Shown: positions 51,892 to 61,108, counted from the first letter of the stretch. The stretch is 64,000 nt of DNA from Arthrobacter rhizosphaerae (GCF_023062595.1 NZ_JALLAN010000017.1:30595-94594); one strand, 5' to 3'. The notes: generated from the sequence alone by a model not told the origin. Translations and numbers: made by a program.

Positions 51892-53344
51892 CATGGCGAA
51901 GTTCGTCAGGAGCAACCAAGAGCAGGCGGCCGCTTCCTGGGTGAACTACCTTAATCAACTGCGCATAGACCACCTACTGAGCTCGTTCAGCCAGCAGGAC
52001 GAGAACCTTTTGAACGCACTCGCCAGCGTCAATGAAGCTATCAGGGTGATCGACCTCGAGGTGGTCACCGCCAATCGTGGCGGGCAGCATGGCATGCACG
52101 GCTTCATTGCGGAAATCGCCGAGGTGGGTATCAGCAATGCCCGGCGACAGATCCTCGGCCTGGAGACTGCCTACCAGTGGGTGAACGATAACGGACCCGT
52201 GGACCTGATGCGCAGCGGCGTGGAGATCCAGCAGAAGTTCGTCGCGGCAGGCGGCCGCTTCTCACTAGGAGCAATCGGTGAGCACCTCCAGAAGTATCCC
52301 GACTACGTGCAGAACGGCGGGAAGTACCAGATCCCCGGTGATCACTTCGAGGTGATCCAGAGGCTGCACTCCATGCCGCGCGAGGAAGCAGGAAAGCTAT
52401 TGTCGCGCAGCGGCGGCGGACCGTCGTTCAGGGATTGGCAGCGGATCGACACCTTCTTTAAGGAGGGATCGATCGGCATGGAATCGCTCGAACCCTCGAC
52501 GCTCAAATACCGCGAGGTACAGAGGGACGTCTACGAGTCGACCATGGCGGCGGAGGGAAACTCCCTCCTTTCCACCGACCAGTCCCTGCGTGACAACGCC
52601 TATCAGGAGAGCTTGCCGAATCTTCAAGAAGGAGCGACGGCCACGCTTGCAGCCGCCGTGATCGAGGGCGGGACAGCTTTAGTGCTTGCCGTGGTCGCCA
52701 AACGCCGGAAAGGCATGCGGCTTAGAGAGCTCAGCCAGCAGGACTGGCTCGACGTCGCAGCCGACACCGGCTTCAGCTTCGTCAAAGGCGGAGTCCGAGG
52801 CTTTAGCATCTACTCGCTGACGAATTTCACCGCCACGCCCGCGGCCGTCGCCAGCTCGATTGTCACCGCCGCCTTCGGCATTGCTGAGCTGGCGAACAAG
52901 CTTCGCCGTGGCGAGATCGACGAGCTGGAGTTCATCGAGAAGTCGGAGCTCGTCTCACTGGAGGCCGCAGTCAGCGCGCTGTCCTCTTTTGTCGGCCAGG
53001 CGCTCATCCCGGTTCCAGTCCTCGGCGCCGTTATTGGCAACACGGTCGGCGCCGTGATGTACACGGCGGTCGCATCGTCCCTCTCGAATCGAGAGGCCGA
53101 GCTGATCGAGTGTTACCTCGGCGAGCAGCGCGTGCTCGACGAGCAACTCGCCGCCGAGTACCAGGAGCTCATAGAGAAGTTGGACCAAGGCATATCCGGC
53201 TATCTTGGATTGCTCGAACGAGCCTTCTCGCCTGACGTGGAGATCGCGCTCTTTGGATCGGCCGAGCTCGCACGAGGAGTCGGCGTGGCTGCAAACGAAA
53301 TTCTGGACTCCGAGGACAAAGTTCACGCCTATTTCCTCGACTAG
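51884..53344 (+). CDS. Unknown helical protein with glycine-zipper segments (cassette gene 2)
   Basis: 486 residues, translationally coupled to gene 1 (8-bp overlap). The N-terminal 220 residues are soluble and helical (YLNQLRIDHLLSSFSQQDE). Two Ala/Gly-rich hydrophobic patches follow (TATLAAAVIEGGTALVLAVV and VPVLGAVIGNTVGAVMYTAV) and an acidic coiled-coil-like tail (LDEQLAAEYQELIEKLDQ). Both partners share this architecture, which suggests a membrane-acting pair. No family recognised. Confidence 0.65.
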   Translation: MNDMAKFVRSNQEQAAASWVNYLNQLRIDHLLSSFSQQDENLLNALASVNEAIRVIDLEVVTANRGGQHGMHGFIAEIAEVGISNARRQILGLETAYQWVNDNGPVDLMRSGVEIQQKFVAAGGRFSLGAIGEHLQKYPDYVQNGGKYQIPGDHFEVIQRLHSMPREEAGKLLSRSGGGPSFRDWQRIDTFFKEGSIGMESLEPSTLKYREVQRDVYESTMAAEGNSLLSTDQSLRDNAYQESLPNLQEGATATLAAAVIEGGTALVLAVVAKRRKGMRLRELSQQDWLDVAADTGFSFVKGGVRGFSIYSLTNFTATPAAVASSIVTAAFGIAELANKLRRGEIDELEFIEKSELVSLEAAVSALSSFVGQALIPVPVLGAVIGNTVGAVMYTAVASSLSNREAELIECYLGEQRVLDEQLAAEYQELIEKLDQGISGYLGLLERAFSPDVEIALFGSAELARGVGVAANEILDSEDKVHAYFLD

Positions 53345-53569
53345 TTTGTTGCGCTCAGAACTTCGGGCGCTCCTAGGCCCCGCACCCTTCTGAAATCTCG
53401 ATCGGACGGGAGATTTGGCACCTCGCGGTCACCCACGAGCACGCCCCAGGGCGGAGGATAGCGGTCATTGGGACCCCCATGCGAGTCAAATACAGCCAAT
53501 TGATAGACCGATCTCGTGTCCGGCTATGGTTGGACGTCCGACTATTTTGTCGGATGACAAGGGGGATAA

Positions 53570-54436
53570 ATGAAGAAAAAAAGAGTCTCAACTCAACTAG
53601 TAAGACTCTGCATTGCGGGAGCGATAACTGCTGCAATGACTTTGGGCCTTGGGAGCGTTGCTACAGCCGCGCCTGCTCCGCACACGGCCCAATCGGTTCA
53701 ATCGGAGCCCACCGGGAGTGACAAAGCTGGGGTTCGATCGGTCGTGGATGCAGCCCTCAAAAACCGGCCTGGACTTGTGCCTACCGGTGCAGCCACTTCG
53801 AATGCCTCCATCGCCGCCGGCCATCTTGGCGGCGAGAATAATCCGGATACCTTGGTCACCGTGTCAGCGGCTCACGGGGCTAAGTCGATTATCAAGAGTT
53901 CAGATTCCTCGACAAGCCTCATCACGGTTCTAGAGTCCGGATCGAGTGCGTCCTTCGAGATGAAGCTTCCCGCAGATTACAGGGCAGAAGTCCAAGATGA
54001 CGGTTCGGTGTCCCTTGTTTCCCTAAGCACGAATCAGTCAATCCGCTTCATCGAGGCTCCCTGGGCAGTTGATGCGGTGGGCAAGACGCTGGAGACCAGC
54101 TACCGGGTAGAGGGTTCCACCCTTGTGCAGTCCGTTGTCACCGATGGCGCTGTTTATCCCATTGTGGCGGATCCCCAATTCGGATGGATGGGCATCTTCC
54201 CAGTGGTTCAATTCAATAGGGCGGAGACAGCCACCTCGACAACAGCTGCAGGTGTGCTCACCGTGTGCTCGAAGCTTAGCGGCGGGCTCCCTGTCGCTCT
54301 AGGGGCTTGTGCGATATCCGCTGTACAAATTGCCCTACAAGCCGTCATTGCAAATGCCAACGGCGAGTGCATTCAACTTGCACCTGCGCCAGTCGGCGCG
54401 ATGGCGTTCCGTTACAGTGGCGGATACTGTAGTTAG
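53570..54436 (+). CDS. Secreted protein with C-terminal hydrophobic Cys domain, putative antimicrobial/toxin
   Basis: 288 residues. A long signal peptide (CIAGAITAAMTLGLGSVATA) precedes a Thr/Ser-rich middle and the segment VVTDGAVYPIVADPQFGW, seen at the cleavage or hinge region of many actinobacterial secreted proteins. The final 70 residues are hydrophobic with four Cys (VCSKLSGG, GACAIS, GECIQL, GYCS). A small membrane protein follows 14 bp later. The toxin/bacteriocin idea is inference from layout. Confidence 0.65.
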   Translation: MKKKRVSTQLVRLCIAGAITAAMTLGLGSVATAAPAPHTAQSVQSEPTGSDKAGVRSVVDAALKNRPGLVPTGAATSNASIAAGHLGGENNPDTLVTVSAAHGAKSIIKSSDSSTSLITVLESGSSASFEMKLPADYRAEVQDDGSVSLVSLSTNQSIRFIEAPWAVDAVGKTLETSYRVEGSTLVQSVVTDGAVYPIVADPQFGWMGIFPVVQFNRAETATSTTAAGVLTVCSKLSGGLPVALGACAISAVQIALQAVIANANGECIQLAPAPVGAMAFRYSGGYCS

Positions 54437-54450
54437 GTTTTGGGAGGAGC

Positions 54451-54690
54451 ATGATGCTTAAGTACCTGCGCGAAAGGTCAGAAGCGCGGATCGCAACACC
54501 GGGACGACGCATCTATAGCTATGTCTCGGCTGCGGTCTTGATGGCTATCGGAATTTGGGTTTTCTCCACGAGTGCGCCCGCCTGGATTTTCCTTGCTGCT
54601 GTTGTTGCCGTTGCTGCATTTGACGTCTTCCTCACGAGCAAGTGGGTAAGGGAGGACGCGTTGCGGCTCTCACGCACAGCGGGCGAATAA
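54451..54690 (+). CDS. Small two-TM membrane protein, possible immunity partner
   Basis: 79 residues. A basic N-terminus (LRERSEARIATPGRR) is followed by two helices (YVSAAVLMAIGIWVF and IFLAAVVAVAAFDVFL). GGGAGG precedes the ATG, and the gene lies 14 bp after the secreted-protein gene. Small two-helix proteins often give immunity to a co-encoded bacteriocin; that is inference only. Confidence 0.6.
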   Translation: MMLKYLRERSEARIATPGRRIYSYVSAAVLMAIGIWVFSTSAPAWIFLAAVVAVAAFDVFLTSKWVREDALRLSRTAGE

Positions 54691-54724
54691 GGCTGATTCT
54701 TGTTCTTACGAGCGCATTGTGAAT

Positions 54725-54752
54725 GGGCCCGGTTCCGGTTGGAACCGGGCCC
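54725..54752. terminator. Rho-independent-type hairpin
   Basis: GGGCCCGGTTCC (54725-54736) and GGAACCGGGCCC (54741-54752) form a perfect 12-bp stem with a GGTT loop, 35 bases after the small membrane gene. No strong T-tract follows, as is usual in actinobacteria. Confidence 0.8.
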
Positions 54753-54908
54753 GTTCGTCGCGATCGTAACCTCAACACGCGGTTGACCTCCACTGCCAAA
54801 ATACCCATGGAGGCTCGCGGACATGGTGGGACAATTGAGAAACGAACGGCGCCAGCCAGCAGGAGCTCCCTGCGGGTCTCCTGAGCGGCCGGGCACAGGA
54901 GCTCCGTG

Positions 54909-55481
54909 ATGACGCGAATTCTGATGATGGGTCCTCCGGGAGTGGGCAAAGGCACTCAGGCCTCACGACTGGCAAGCCACCTCCAGGTTCCCTGGATCTC
55001 CACCGGAGACCTGTTTCGTGAGCAGGTGCGCAACGAAACACCGCTCGGCCTGCAGATTCGGGACCTCATGGGGTCCGGCCACTACGTTCCAAATGAGATC
55101 GCTGACGAGCTGGTTGCCCATCGGCTTGCGGAACTCGATACCCGGGACGGTTTTATCTTGGACGGCTACCCCCGAACCGCCGCGCAGGTGCAGGCACTGG
55201 ATCGTGTCCTCGCCGCATCTTCCGTCCACCTCACCGCCATCGTCGTGCTCGACGCCGGCAGGTCTGACATCATCGAGCGACTTCTCCAGCGCGCTGGGGA
55301 ACAAGGCCGCGCCGACGACACGCCCGAGGTGATCGACCGCCGCCTCCAGGTTTATGCCGATGAGGCCGCGGAACTCTTCGGCTGCTATGCCGATCGCGGT
55401 GTCCTTCTCCACGTGGACGGCATGGGACATCCGGACGCAGTCGCGGAACGGATCTGGAAGGCACTGGAGCTAACCCCTTAG
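54909..55481 (+). CDS. adk: Adenylate kinase, short form (paralogue)
   Basis: 190 residues from ATG 54909 with AGGAG upstream. P-loop MGPPGVGKGTQ, ISTGDLFREQV, the NMP-binding DGFILDGYPRT and the late DDTPEVIDRR are all present. The length and short LID lack the Cys4 zinc site. The usual housekeeping copy sits in the ribosomal protein operon, so this is probably a second enzyme. A decayed copy is at 50452-50745. Confidence 0.92.
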   Translation: MTRILMMGPPGVGKGTQASRLASHLQVPWISTGDLFREQVRNETPLGLQIRDLMGSGHYVPNEIADELVAHRLAELDTRDGFILDGYPRTAAQVQALDRVLAASSVHLTAIVVLDAGRSDIIERLLQRAGEQGRADDTPEVIDRRLQVYADEAAELFGCYADRGVLLHVDGMGHPDAVAERIWKALELTP

Positions 55482-55781
55482 TAGGGCCCCAACAATCTCG
55501 AGACAGTGCGTAATTACTGGGTAAAGCCTGTCAGAGTCCTGTGCCAATACTGCCTCAATTGGCGCCCGTTCTGAGCCATGCTTTAACCCGGGCGGCTACA
55601 CAGTAGACGCACTTCTGGGGGGAAGCAGACGTCACATGAGCATGCCATGGCACATCGAGCCATCCTTCCGCACCGCCCGACAGCGAATTGCCACGAACAC
55701 CGTCAAAATTGACGGCCCGTTCCCGCACCCATCACGCACTGCGGGGCGTCCGGTACAAGGGCGTCCTTTGAAAGGAATCCA
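55482..55781. other. Intergenic region before the TM2 protein
   Basis: 300 bases. A small open frame from ATG 55635 to a TGA overlapping the next start would encode 49 residues (MSMPWHIEPSFRTARQ...), but it has no recognisable family and no good ribosome site. GAAAGGAA before 55782 serves the TM2 gene. Nothing else was seen. Confidence 0.4.
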
Positions 55782-56777
55782 ATGAGCTCAACAGACCCCT
55801 ACGGCGCACCGCAGCAGCCTCAGCAGCCGCCGGTCACTTACGGGCAGACGCCCTCCTACGGGCAAGCACCCTCCTACGGGCAAGCGCCAGTGGCCACGCA
55901 GCCTTACCCCGCCGCCCCCGGTCCCTATCCCGGCGCGCCGGCACCTTACGCAGCAGCCACAGCACCTTATCCGGGTGGCCCGCCCATGGGTGGTTACGGC
56001 GTGAGCAACAAATCGTTCCTGGTGACCTGGCTGCTCTCCTTGCTCGTCGGCGTATTCGGCGTCGATCGTTTCTACCTGGGCAAGGTGGGTACTGGTCTGC
56101 TGAAGCTGTTCACGTTTGGCGGACTGGGAATCTGGGCGCTCGTTGACCTCATCCTCGTTCTCACGAACAAGCAGCGCGACAGTCGTGGCCTCCTGCTGGA
56201 GGGCTATGACAAGCACAAGAAGGTGGCCCTCATCGTCACGGGCGCATTCATTCTTGTCAGCATTATCGTCAACTCGACGCGTGGTCCGGTTCCCGTCTCC
56301 GCCCCTGCGGCTGGACCGGCCGCACCTGCTGCCGCACCGGCAGCTGAGGCTCCGGCTGCAGCGCCCGCGGCTCCTGCTGCATCGTCCGAAAAGAAGGTCG
56401 GCGAGGCGTTCACTGCTGACATGGGCAACGGAGACACCGCCAAGATCACCATCGTTTCGGCCACCTACGGTCCCACAATCACCACCGGCCCGTTCAACAG
56501 CCCGGCAAAGAACGGCGGCTACCTGACGCTCGACGTGCTGTGGGAGACGGAGAAGGGCACAACCTCCAGCAATCCTCTGTACTTCAAAGCAAAGGACGCT
56601 GACGGCCGCGCTGCTAATGTCGAGCTCATCATGGATGAGCAGCTGGGTTCCGGCGAGATCCCGGCCGGCGATAAGACACGGGGCAAGGTTGCCTTCGACA
56701 TCAAGCCAGGCACTTCCACCGTCATCATCACCAACCCGATCCTGCAGGAGGTTGCACGCATCAGCGTCACTCCATAG
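55782..56777 (+). CDS. TM2-domain protein with DUF4352-like C-terminal domain
   Basis: 331 residues. A Pro/Tyr/Gln-rich N-terminus (TYGQTPSYGQAPSYGQAP) is followed by the TM2 hairpin with GVFGVDRFYLGKVGTGLLK near residue 90 and a third helix (KVALIVTGAFILVSIIV). An Ala/Pro linker then joins an exported beta-sandwich (YLTLDVLWETEKGTTS). Surface-anchored. Layout parallels 39594-40469. Confidence 0.88.
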   Translation: MSSTDPYGAPQQPQQPPVTYGQTPSYGQAPSYGQAPVATQPYPAAPGPYPGAPAPYAAATAPYPGGPPMGGYGVSNKSFLVTWLLSLLVGVFGVDRFYLGKVGTGLLKLFTFGGLGIWALVDLILVLTNKQRDSRGLLLEGYDKHKKVALIVTGAFILVSIIVNSTRGPVPVSAPAAGPAAPAAAPAAEAPAAAPAAPAASSEKKVGEAFTADMGNGDTAKITIVSATYGPTITTGPFNSPAKNGGYLTLDVLWETEKGTTSSNPLYFKAKDADGRAANVELIMDEQLGSGEIPAGDKTRGKVAFDIKPGTSTVIITNPILQEVARISVTP

Positions 56778-56795
56778 CCACTGCTGCATCTTTGG

Positions 56796-56829
56796 GGGAA
56801 CCCTCGCTTTATTGCGGGGGTTCCCTTTT
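56796..56829 (+). terminator. Rho-independent terminator
   Basis: GGGAACCC-t-CGC pairs with GCG-g-GGGTTCCC across a 6-base loop (TTTATT), and TTTT follows. It lies 19 bases after the TM2 gene stop and is a classic intrinsic terminator. Confidence 0.85.
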
Positions 56830-56944
56830 CGTGTTGGACGTCGACGGCGGAGGCCTGGGAACCTGCGGCTGCGGCTGACCCACTGCAGCTCCGGTAGCTG
56901 GAGCCGGCTGGCGCCGCCGGCCCTCAGGATTCCGACGACGCCGG

Positions 56945-57742
56945 TTATAGACGACGATGGCAGAAGTCACGGATCACGTCAGCCAGGAATGCTGCCCGGG
57001 CAGGCGTCGGCCCCTCATGCCCGAGCCCCGGCACAACTGCCAGCTCGGCATGGGGCAACATCTGATACAGCCTGACTGAAAGCTCGAGCGGAATCAGTTC
57101 GTCGCGGTCGCCTGCCAGTACCAGGGCCGGGGTCTGGATTGCCTGCAGCTCCCCCTGATCGAGACCTTCGTAGCCCAGCCACATCTTGGCGGTCTGCTCG
57201 ATGAGCGTCTGCCAATGCCGCCCATCGCCGACGTGCTGCGCCTTCACTTGATCAGCCCACTCGCCGAGTTCGGCGTCGAGGTACGCAAGGTCAGGGACGC
57301 CGTCGTCGTCCGCGCCGAGCAGCGCCCGGTGTGCCTCGCGGAGGCCGCCGGCGTTGAAGTCGGGATAGGCGGCGCCCACGATGAGCGCACCGGCGAGCGC
57401 AGGCTGGCGGGCAGCGAGCTCCATGGTGATCTGTCCGCCGTCGCTCCAACCGCCCACCATTGGTCGCTGCAACCCGAGAGCAGTGATCAGCGCTGCAATG
57501 TCATCGGCGATCCGGCCGTATGAGAGCTCGCCGGCCGGGTTGGTCGACCTGCCGTGCCCGCGGCTGTCGGGCGTGATGACCCGGAACTCACCGACCAGCA
57601 AGGAGACAACCGGCTCCCATTCCGATCCTGCGCCCAGCCCACCGTGAACCAGGATGATCGCTGGTCCTTCGCCCCGATCCTCATAGTAGATCGACGCACC
57701 GTTGACCTTGAGGCGGCGGCCGGCGCCGTCGTCGTCGTTCAT
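56945..57742 (-). CDS. Alpha/beta hydrolase
   Basis: 265 residues from ATG 57742; a GTG at 57757 would add five residues. IILVHGGLGAGSEW, DSRGHGRSTNP and the nucleophile elbow VGGWSDGGQITME (G-W-S-D-G) are typical, with acid in AGDRDELIP and histidine in VPGLGHEG. It is a few bases downstream of the APC permease gene and probably co-transcribed with it. Substrate unknown, likely a small ester or lactone. Confidence 0.9.
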   Translation of the reverse strand: MNDDDGAGRRLKVNGASIYYEDRGEGPAIILVHGGLGAGSEWEPVVSLLVGEFRVITPDSRGHGRSTNPAGELSYGRIADDIAALITALGLQRPMVGGWSDGGQITMELAARQPALAGALIVGAAYPDFNAGGLREAHRALLGADDDGVPDLAYLDAELGEWADQVKAQHVGDGRHWQTLIEQTAKMWLGYEGLDQGELQAIQTPALVLAGDRDELIPLELSVRLYQMLPHAELAVVPGLGHEGPTPARAAFLADVIRDFCHRRL

Positions 57743-57761
57743 GCCCTCCACAAACACTCGG

Positions 57762-59258
57762 TCAGTGGCCGAGCGGGGGCGGCGGGACCTGGTCGTCCCT
57801 GCCGATGTTCTGCGTGCCGACCGGTTCGCCAGGCTCGTTGTTGGATCTCCTCGTGATCAGCCAGGTGATGAACCACAGCACGATGCCGATGGCCATCAGC
57901 AATCCGGCCACCTGGTACTGGATGGGGTTCCGGCCCACCCACGGGCCGGCGAGGAAGGCACACAGCAGCGCCGCGACCAGGGGCAGCTGCCCCGGCGAGG
58001 TGAACCAGACCTTGCGGTCGGGGTCCCTCTTGCGGCGAAGCACCAAGCAGGCCACGTTAACCACGGTGAACACGCAAAGCAGCAGGAACGCCGTCGTGCC
58101 CGAAAGGTTGGCCACAATATTGCTCCGGGGATCGCTGCTGACGTACCAGATCAGCCCCAGCGCGAGGACGGTGGAGAACAGGATGCCCGCCCACGGCGTG
58201 CGGCGGACCGGCAGCACCTTACCCAGCGGCCGCGGCAGGACACGCGCCTTGGCCATGCCGTAAATCAGTCGGCTGGCCATCAGCATGTTGATCAGGGCGG
58301 TATTGGCGACGGCGAACACTGCCAGGAAGGGGAAGATCCTGTCGATCGGGAAGTCCGGTGAGCCCTTGTGCACCACCTCGAGGAGCGCGGCGCCTTCCGC
58401 CTCGCGGATGTCCTCAAGCTCGGTGGGCGACAGCACGCTGACCACAGAAACTGCCACCAGCATGTACAGCAGCACCGCTATGCCCAGGCCGGTGAGCATG
58501 GTCCGCGGGAAGATCTTCTCGGGCTCCTTGGTCTCCTCCACCATGTTCACCGAATCCTCGAAGCCCACCATGGCAAAGAACGCGATGGACGTGGCTGCCG
58601 TGACGGCCAGGAACAGCCCCTTGTCCTGGTAATCGTTGAAGACGAAGATCTCGCCAGCGTTCCCCGTGCCCTGCGTCAGCACGAAGAAGCCGACCCCGAT
58701 CACGATGCACAGCGCGACCATCTCCACCAGCGTGAGCACCACGTTGAACTTCACGCTCTCCCCCACGCCGCGCAGGTTGATCGCCGCGAGCAGCAGCATA
58801 AAGCCCATCGCGACGGCGGTAATCGTCTCCCGACCGGGCAGCCCCATCCAGCCGTTGATTTGCATGCCGCCGAAGAAGTTCTGGGCAAGGACGTTCGCGG
58901 AGGTGGACGCGCTGGTGATGCCGGAGCAGACGACAGCGAACGCGACCAGGAACGTGACGAAGTGGATCCCGAACGCCTTGTGCGTGTAGAGCGCTGCCCC
59001 GGCTGCTTGCGGATACTGGGTAACCAGCTCCAGGTAGGAGAAGGCGGTCAGCGTCGCGACAATGAAGGCGAGCAGGAACGGAAGCCACACGATGCCGCCC
59101 ACCTGTCCGGCCATAGTACCGGTGACGGCATAAACGCCGGCGCCCAGGATGTCCCCCACGATGAAGAGGAGCAGGAGCTTTGGCCCCAGGACCCGTTTGA
59201 GCTTCGGTTCATCCTTCTCGGGCGTTACGTCAAAGACTTCGTCAGGTATGGTGCTCAT
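57762..59258 (-). CDS. APC family permease
   Basis: 498 residues from ATG 59258, six bases after GGAGG. 12-13 helices: LLLLFIVGDILGAGVYAVTG at the N-terminus and FFAMVGFEDSVNMVEETKEP near residue 230 are APC consensus regions. This resembles the cationic or aromatic amino acid transporter groups. The downstream hydrolase may act on its cargo. Confidence 0.9.
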   Translation of the reverse strand: MSTIPDEVFDVTPEKDEPKLKRVLGPKLLLLFIVGDILGAGVYAVTGTMAGQVGGIVWLPFLLAFIVATLTAFSYLELVTQYPQAAGAALYTHKAFGIHFVTFLVAFAVVCSGITSASTSANVLAQNFFGGMQINGWMGLPGRETITAVAMGFMLLLAAINLRGVGESVKFNVVLTLVEMVALCIVIGVGFFVLTQGTGNAGEIFVFNDYQDKGLFLAVTAATSIAFFAMVGFEDSVNMVEETKEPEKIFPRTMLTGLGIAVLLYMLVAVSVVSVLSPTELEDIREAEGAALLEVVHKGSPDFPIDRIFPFLAVFAVANTALINMLMASRLIYGMAKARVLPRPLGKVLPVRRTPWAGILFSTVLALGLIWYVSSDPRSNIVANLSGTTAFLLLCVFTVVNVACLVLRRKRDPDRKVWFTSPGQLPLVAALLCAFLAGPWVGRNPIQYQVAGLLMAIGIVLWFITWLITRRSNNEPGEPVGTQNIGRDDQVPPPPLGH

Positions 59259-59417
59259 GGTTGACCTCCACGGCCGGTACACATTCCCCTATAGCGCGGC
59301 CGGACCTCCGGCCCCGATGAGACCTACTTCACTGTCTCTCTGTGGGGTCAGTTTGGCAAGATGGTGGACTTAGGTCTTCCGGGCAGCGCAGCAGCCGCGC
59401 TCACGCATAGACGGCAG

Positions 59418-59675
59418 CTACGGAAAGCAGTCCTCAACTGAGCCAAAATGAAGCTTTGCTCCCTGGGCAACGAACTGGCCGAACGTGGGTGCTTCCTGGC
59501 TCTCGGCAATGGCCTTGTAATTGCGGACGTCGAGCACCCCGGCTTGCGCCTCGGTGGAGACAATAATGCCAACGCAACTGGCCTCCGGACTCGCTGCGAC
59601 CGCCGTCGTCATTCCCTGGGAAACAATAAGCGCCACCAGAGCCGCGATGGCGGAAGCGCGCGTGACTTTACTCAT
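59418..59675 (-). CDS. Small secreted protein
   Basis: 85 residues. ATG follows AAGGAG by six bases. A signal peptide (SAIAALVALIVSQGMTTAVAA) is predicted, and the mature part of about 57 residues contains two Cys (ASCVGII and EDCFP) that could form one disulfide. It ends at the gene's last residues. Family not recognised. Confidence 0.7.
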   Translation of the reverse strand: MSKVTRASAIAALVALIVSQGMTTAVAASPEASCVGIIVSTEAQAGVLDVRNYKAIAESQEAPTFGQFVAQGAKLHFGSVEDCFP

Positions 59676-59697
59676 TTCGAACTCCTTAGATTATTAA

Positions 59698-60082
59698 TCA
59701 ATCTCCGGAGCCCAGTTCAGCGGAGTTTCTGATGGGAAGAACGGTACTCCCAGGGCGGCTTTGGCACCAGAGTTCGACAGCGTCCTTGTCCCTGTACGGT
59801 CCGGCCACCGCCAGCACTTCCCCGGTCCGGGACAGCAGTGTTCGGTCTGACGAAGCGCTGATGACCTCAAAGCATCTTCTCGGCCAAGGGCTGGCCGGGC
59901 GCCGGAGGTTGTTGTGGCCTGGCAGCAGGGACACTGCTGCCTTCAGCGGCAAAATCAGAACCCTCAGCCGGATCCTGGGAGTGGGAGCGGATCTCGGGAA
60001 AATCCCGGGACTCGTCGCCTTCAGCCGGAGCCTCGCTGTGGATCCGGATATCGTCTGGATCTGATGTGCCCATTTTCCCCAC
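59698..60082 (-). pseudogene. Hypothetical small protein, apparently frameshifted
   Basis: The 5' part (60082-59867) encodes an acidic low-complexity segment (DPDDIRIHSEAPAEGDESRD, then PAPGQPLAEKML) and stops. An overlapping frame continues with FEVISASSDRTLLSRTG and VAGPYRDKDAVELWCQSR to 59698, which looks like a folded domain. A single-base shift near 59870 would join them. Alternatively these are two separate small genes. Confidence 0.4.
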
Positions 60083-60108
60083 CCTTTGTTTACTCGTATC
60101 TGACAGAG

Positions 60109-60375
60109 CTACCTGCGTCGCCTGTCCAGAAGAAAATAAGTACCTGTTCCCATCAACAGGAAGCCAGAGACGCCGACGACGACAGTCTGCGCCGCCACTC
60201 CTGCAATGAGCAGCACAATTCCGATCAGGCAGGCAATGGAGGCGAAGTAGGTACTTGCCCGGAACCTGTTCGGCACTGAACCGGACGAGAGTTCCTGGGC
60301 GAGTCGCGGATCATCAGCCGCCAGGTCCAGCTCGAGCTCGTCAAGTACCTTGCGTTCTCTATCCGACAACGGCAT
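60109..60375 (-). CDS. DUF3040 family membrane protein
   Basis: 88 residues. PLSDRERKVLDELELDLAADDPRLA is the DUF3040 opening, split here as an N-terminal soluble helix, followed by two helices (IACLIGIVLLIAGVAA and VVVGVSGFLLMGTGTYFLL). GGAGG lies seven bases before the ATG. A widespread actinobacterial family of unknown role. Confidence 0.9.
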   Translation of the reverse strand: MPLSDRERKVLDELELDLAADDPRLAQELSSGSVPNRFRASTYFASIACLIGIVLLIAGVAAQTVVVGVSGFLLMGTGTYFLLDRRRR

Positions 60376-60545
60376 CGGGGAACCTCCATCCGGACACTGC
60401 TCCTCGGCCTTTGCAGGGCCCGGGAACCTACCCGCGGCTGAGTAGCTTGAGATGCACCGCTTCTAAATTCATGATTTTGAATATTAGTATAATCGACCAT
60501 AGGAGCGTTCATGACGGAAGTCAAGGAGGCCAATCCAAGGCGGAA

Positions 60546-60929
60546 TTAAGGCCACTCCCGGCCCTCGTTGATCAGGGCACACAGCACTGCTGCTGCACTA
60601 ATATTCGGGTCCTTTGTTGCCGTCAGGAGGGTCAACGGGCCGCGGCCCGCCGTCGTGCGGAGGCGCTCAACTGCTGCAGAAGATTCGGGTGCCTGGAGTT
60701 CGATCCGGTAGCGGCGGCTGAAGTCTTCGAAGAGGCCAGGGTCGTGGCCGTACCACTTCCGGAGGGCGGGTGACGGGGCTACCGCTTTGCACCATTCATC
60801 GATGGAGGCTTTTTCTTTGGCAAGTCCTCGTGGCCAGAGCCTGTCCACGAGGATGCGAGTGCCATCCGTTTCGAGTACGCCCTCATAGATGCGGCGCACT
60901 TTCACATCATAACGGGTGACCATCGGCAA
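60546..60929 (-). CDS. DUF488 family protein (YeaO-like)
   Basis: 127 residues, or 125 if started at the second Met (60923). TDGTRILVDRLWPRGLAKE, WYGHDPGLFEDFSRRY and LTLLTATKDPNISAA match DUF488. Cytosolic, function unknown. Its neighbours give no clue. Confidence 0.92.
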   Translation of the reverse strand: MPMVTRYDVKVRRIYEGVLETDGTRILVDRLWPRGLAKEKASIDEWCKAVAPSPALRKWYGHDPGLFEDFSRRYRIELQAPESSAAVERLRTTAGRGPLTLLTATKDPNISAAAVLCALINEGREWP

Positions 60930-61108
60930 GCCTCCTTCACGTCACGAGCTTCAGTTTCGTAGGTTTCGGCATTTCAGGCGAGAAGTACAACGACGACGGC
61001 GCGGGGACGTGCGGGCCGGCAGAGCCACGCCACTCTAAAGTTGAATATCCTGAACTTAGAATCCCAAACAGGTTCCGTCAAGCCTGTGGGAGGTGTTTGA
61101 ATTTCCGT

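Noticed and set aside
55635..55784. 49-codon frame overlapping the TM2 gene start
   Set aside because: No family, no convincing ribosome site; the ATGA overlap alone is not enough.
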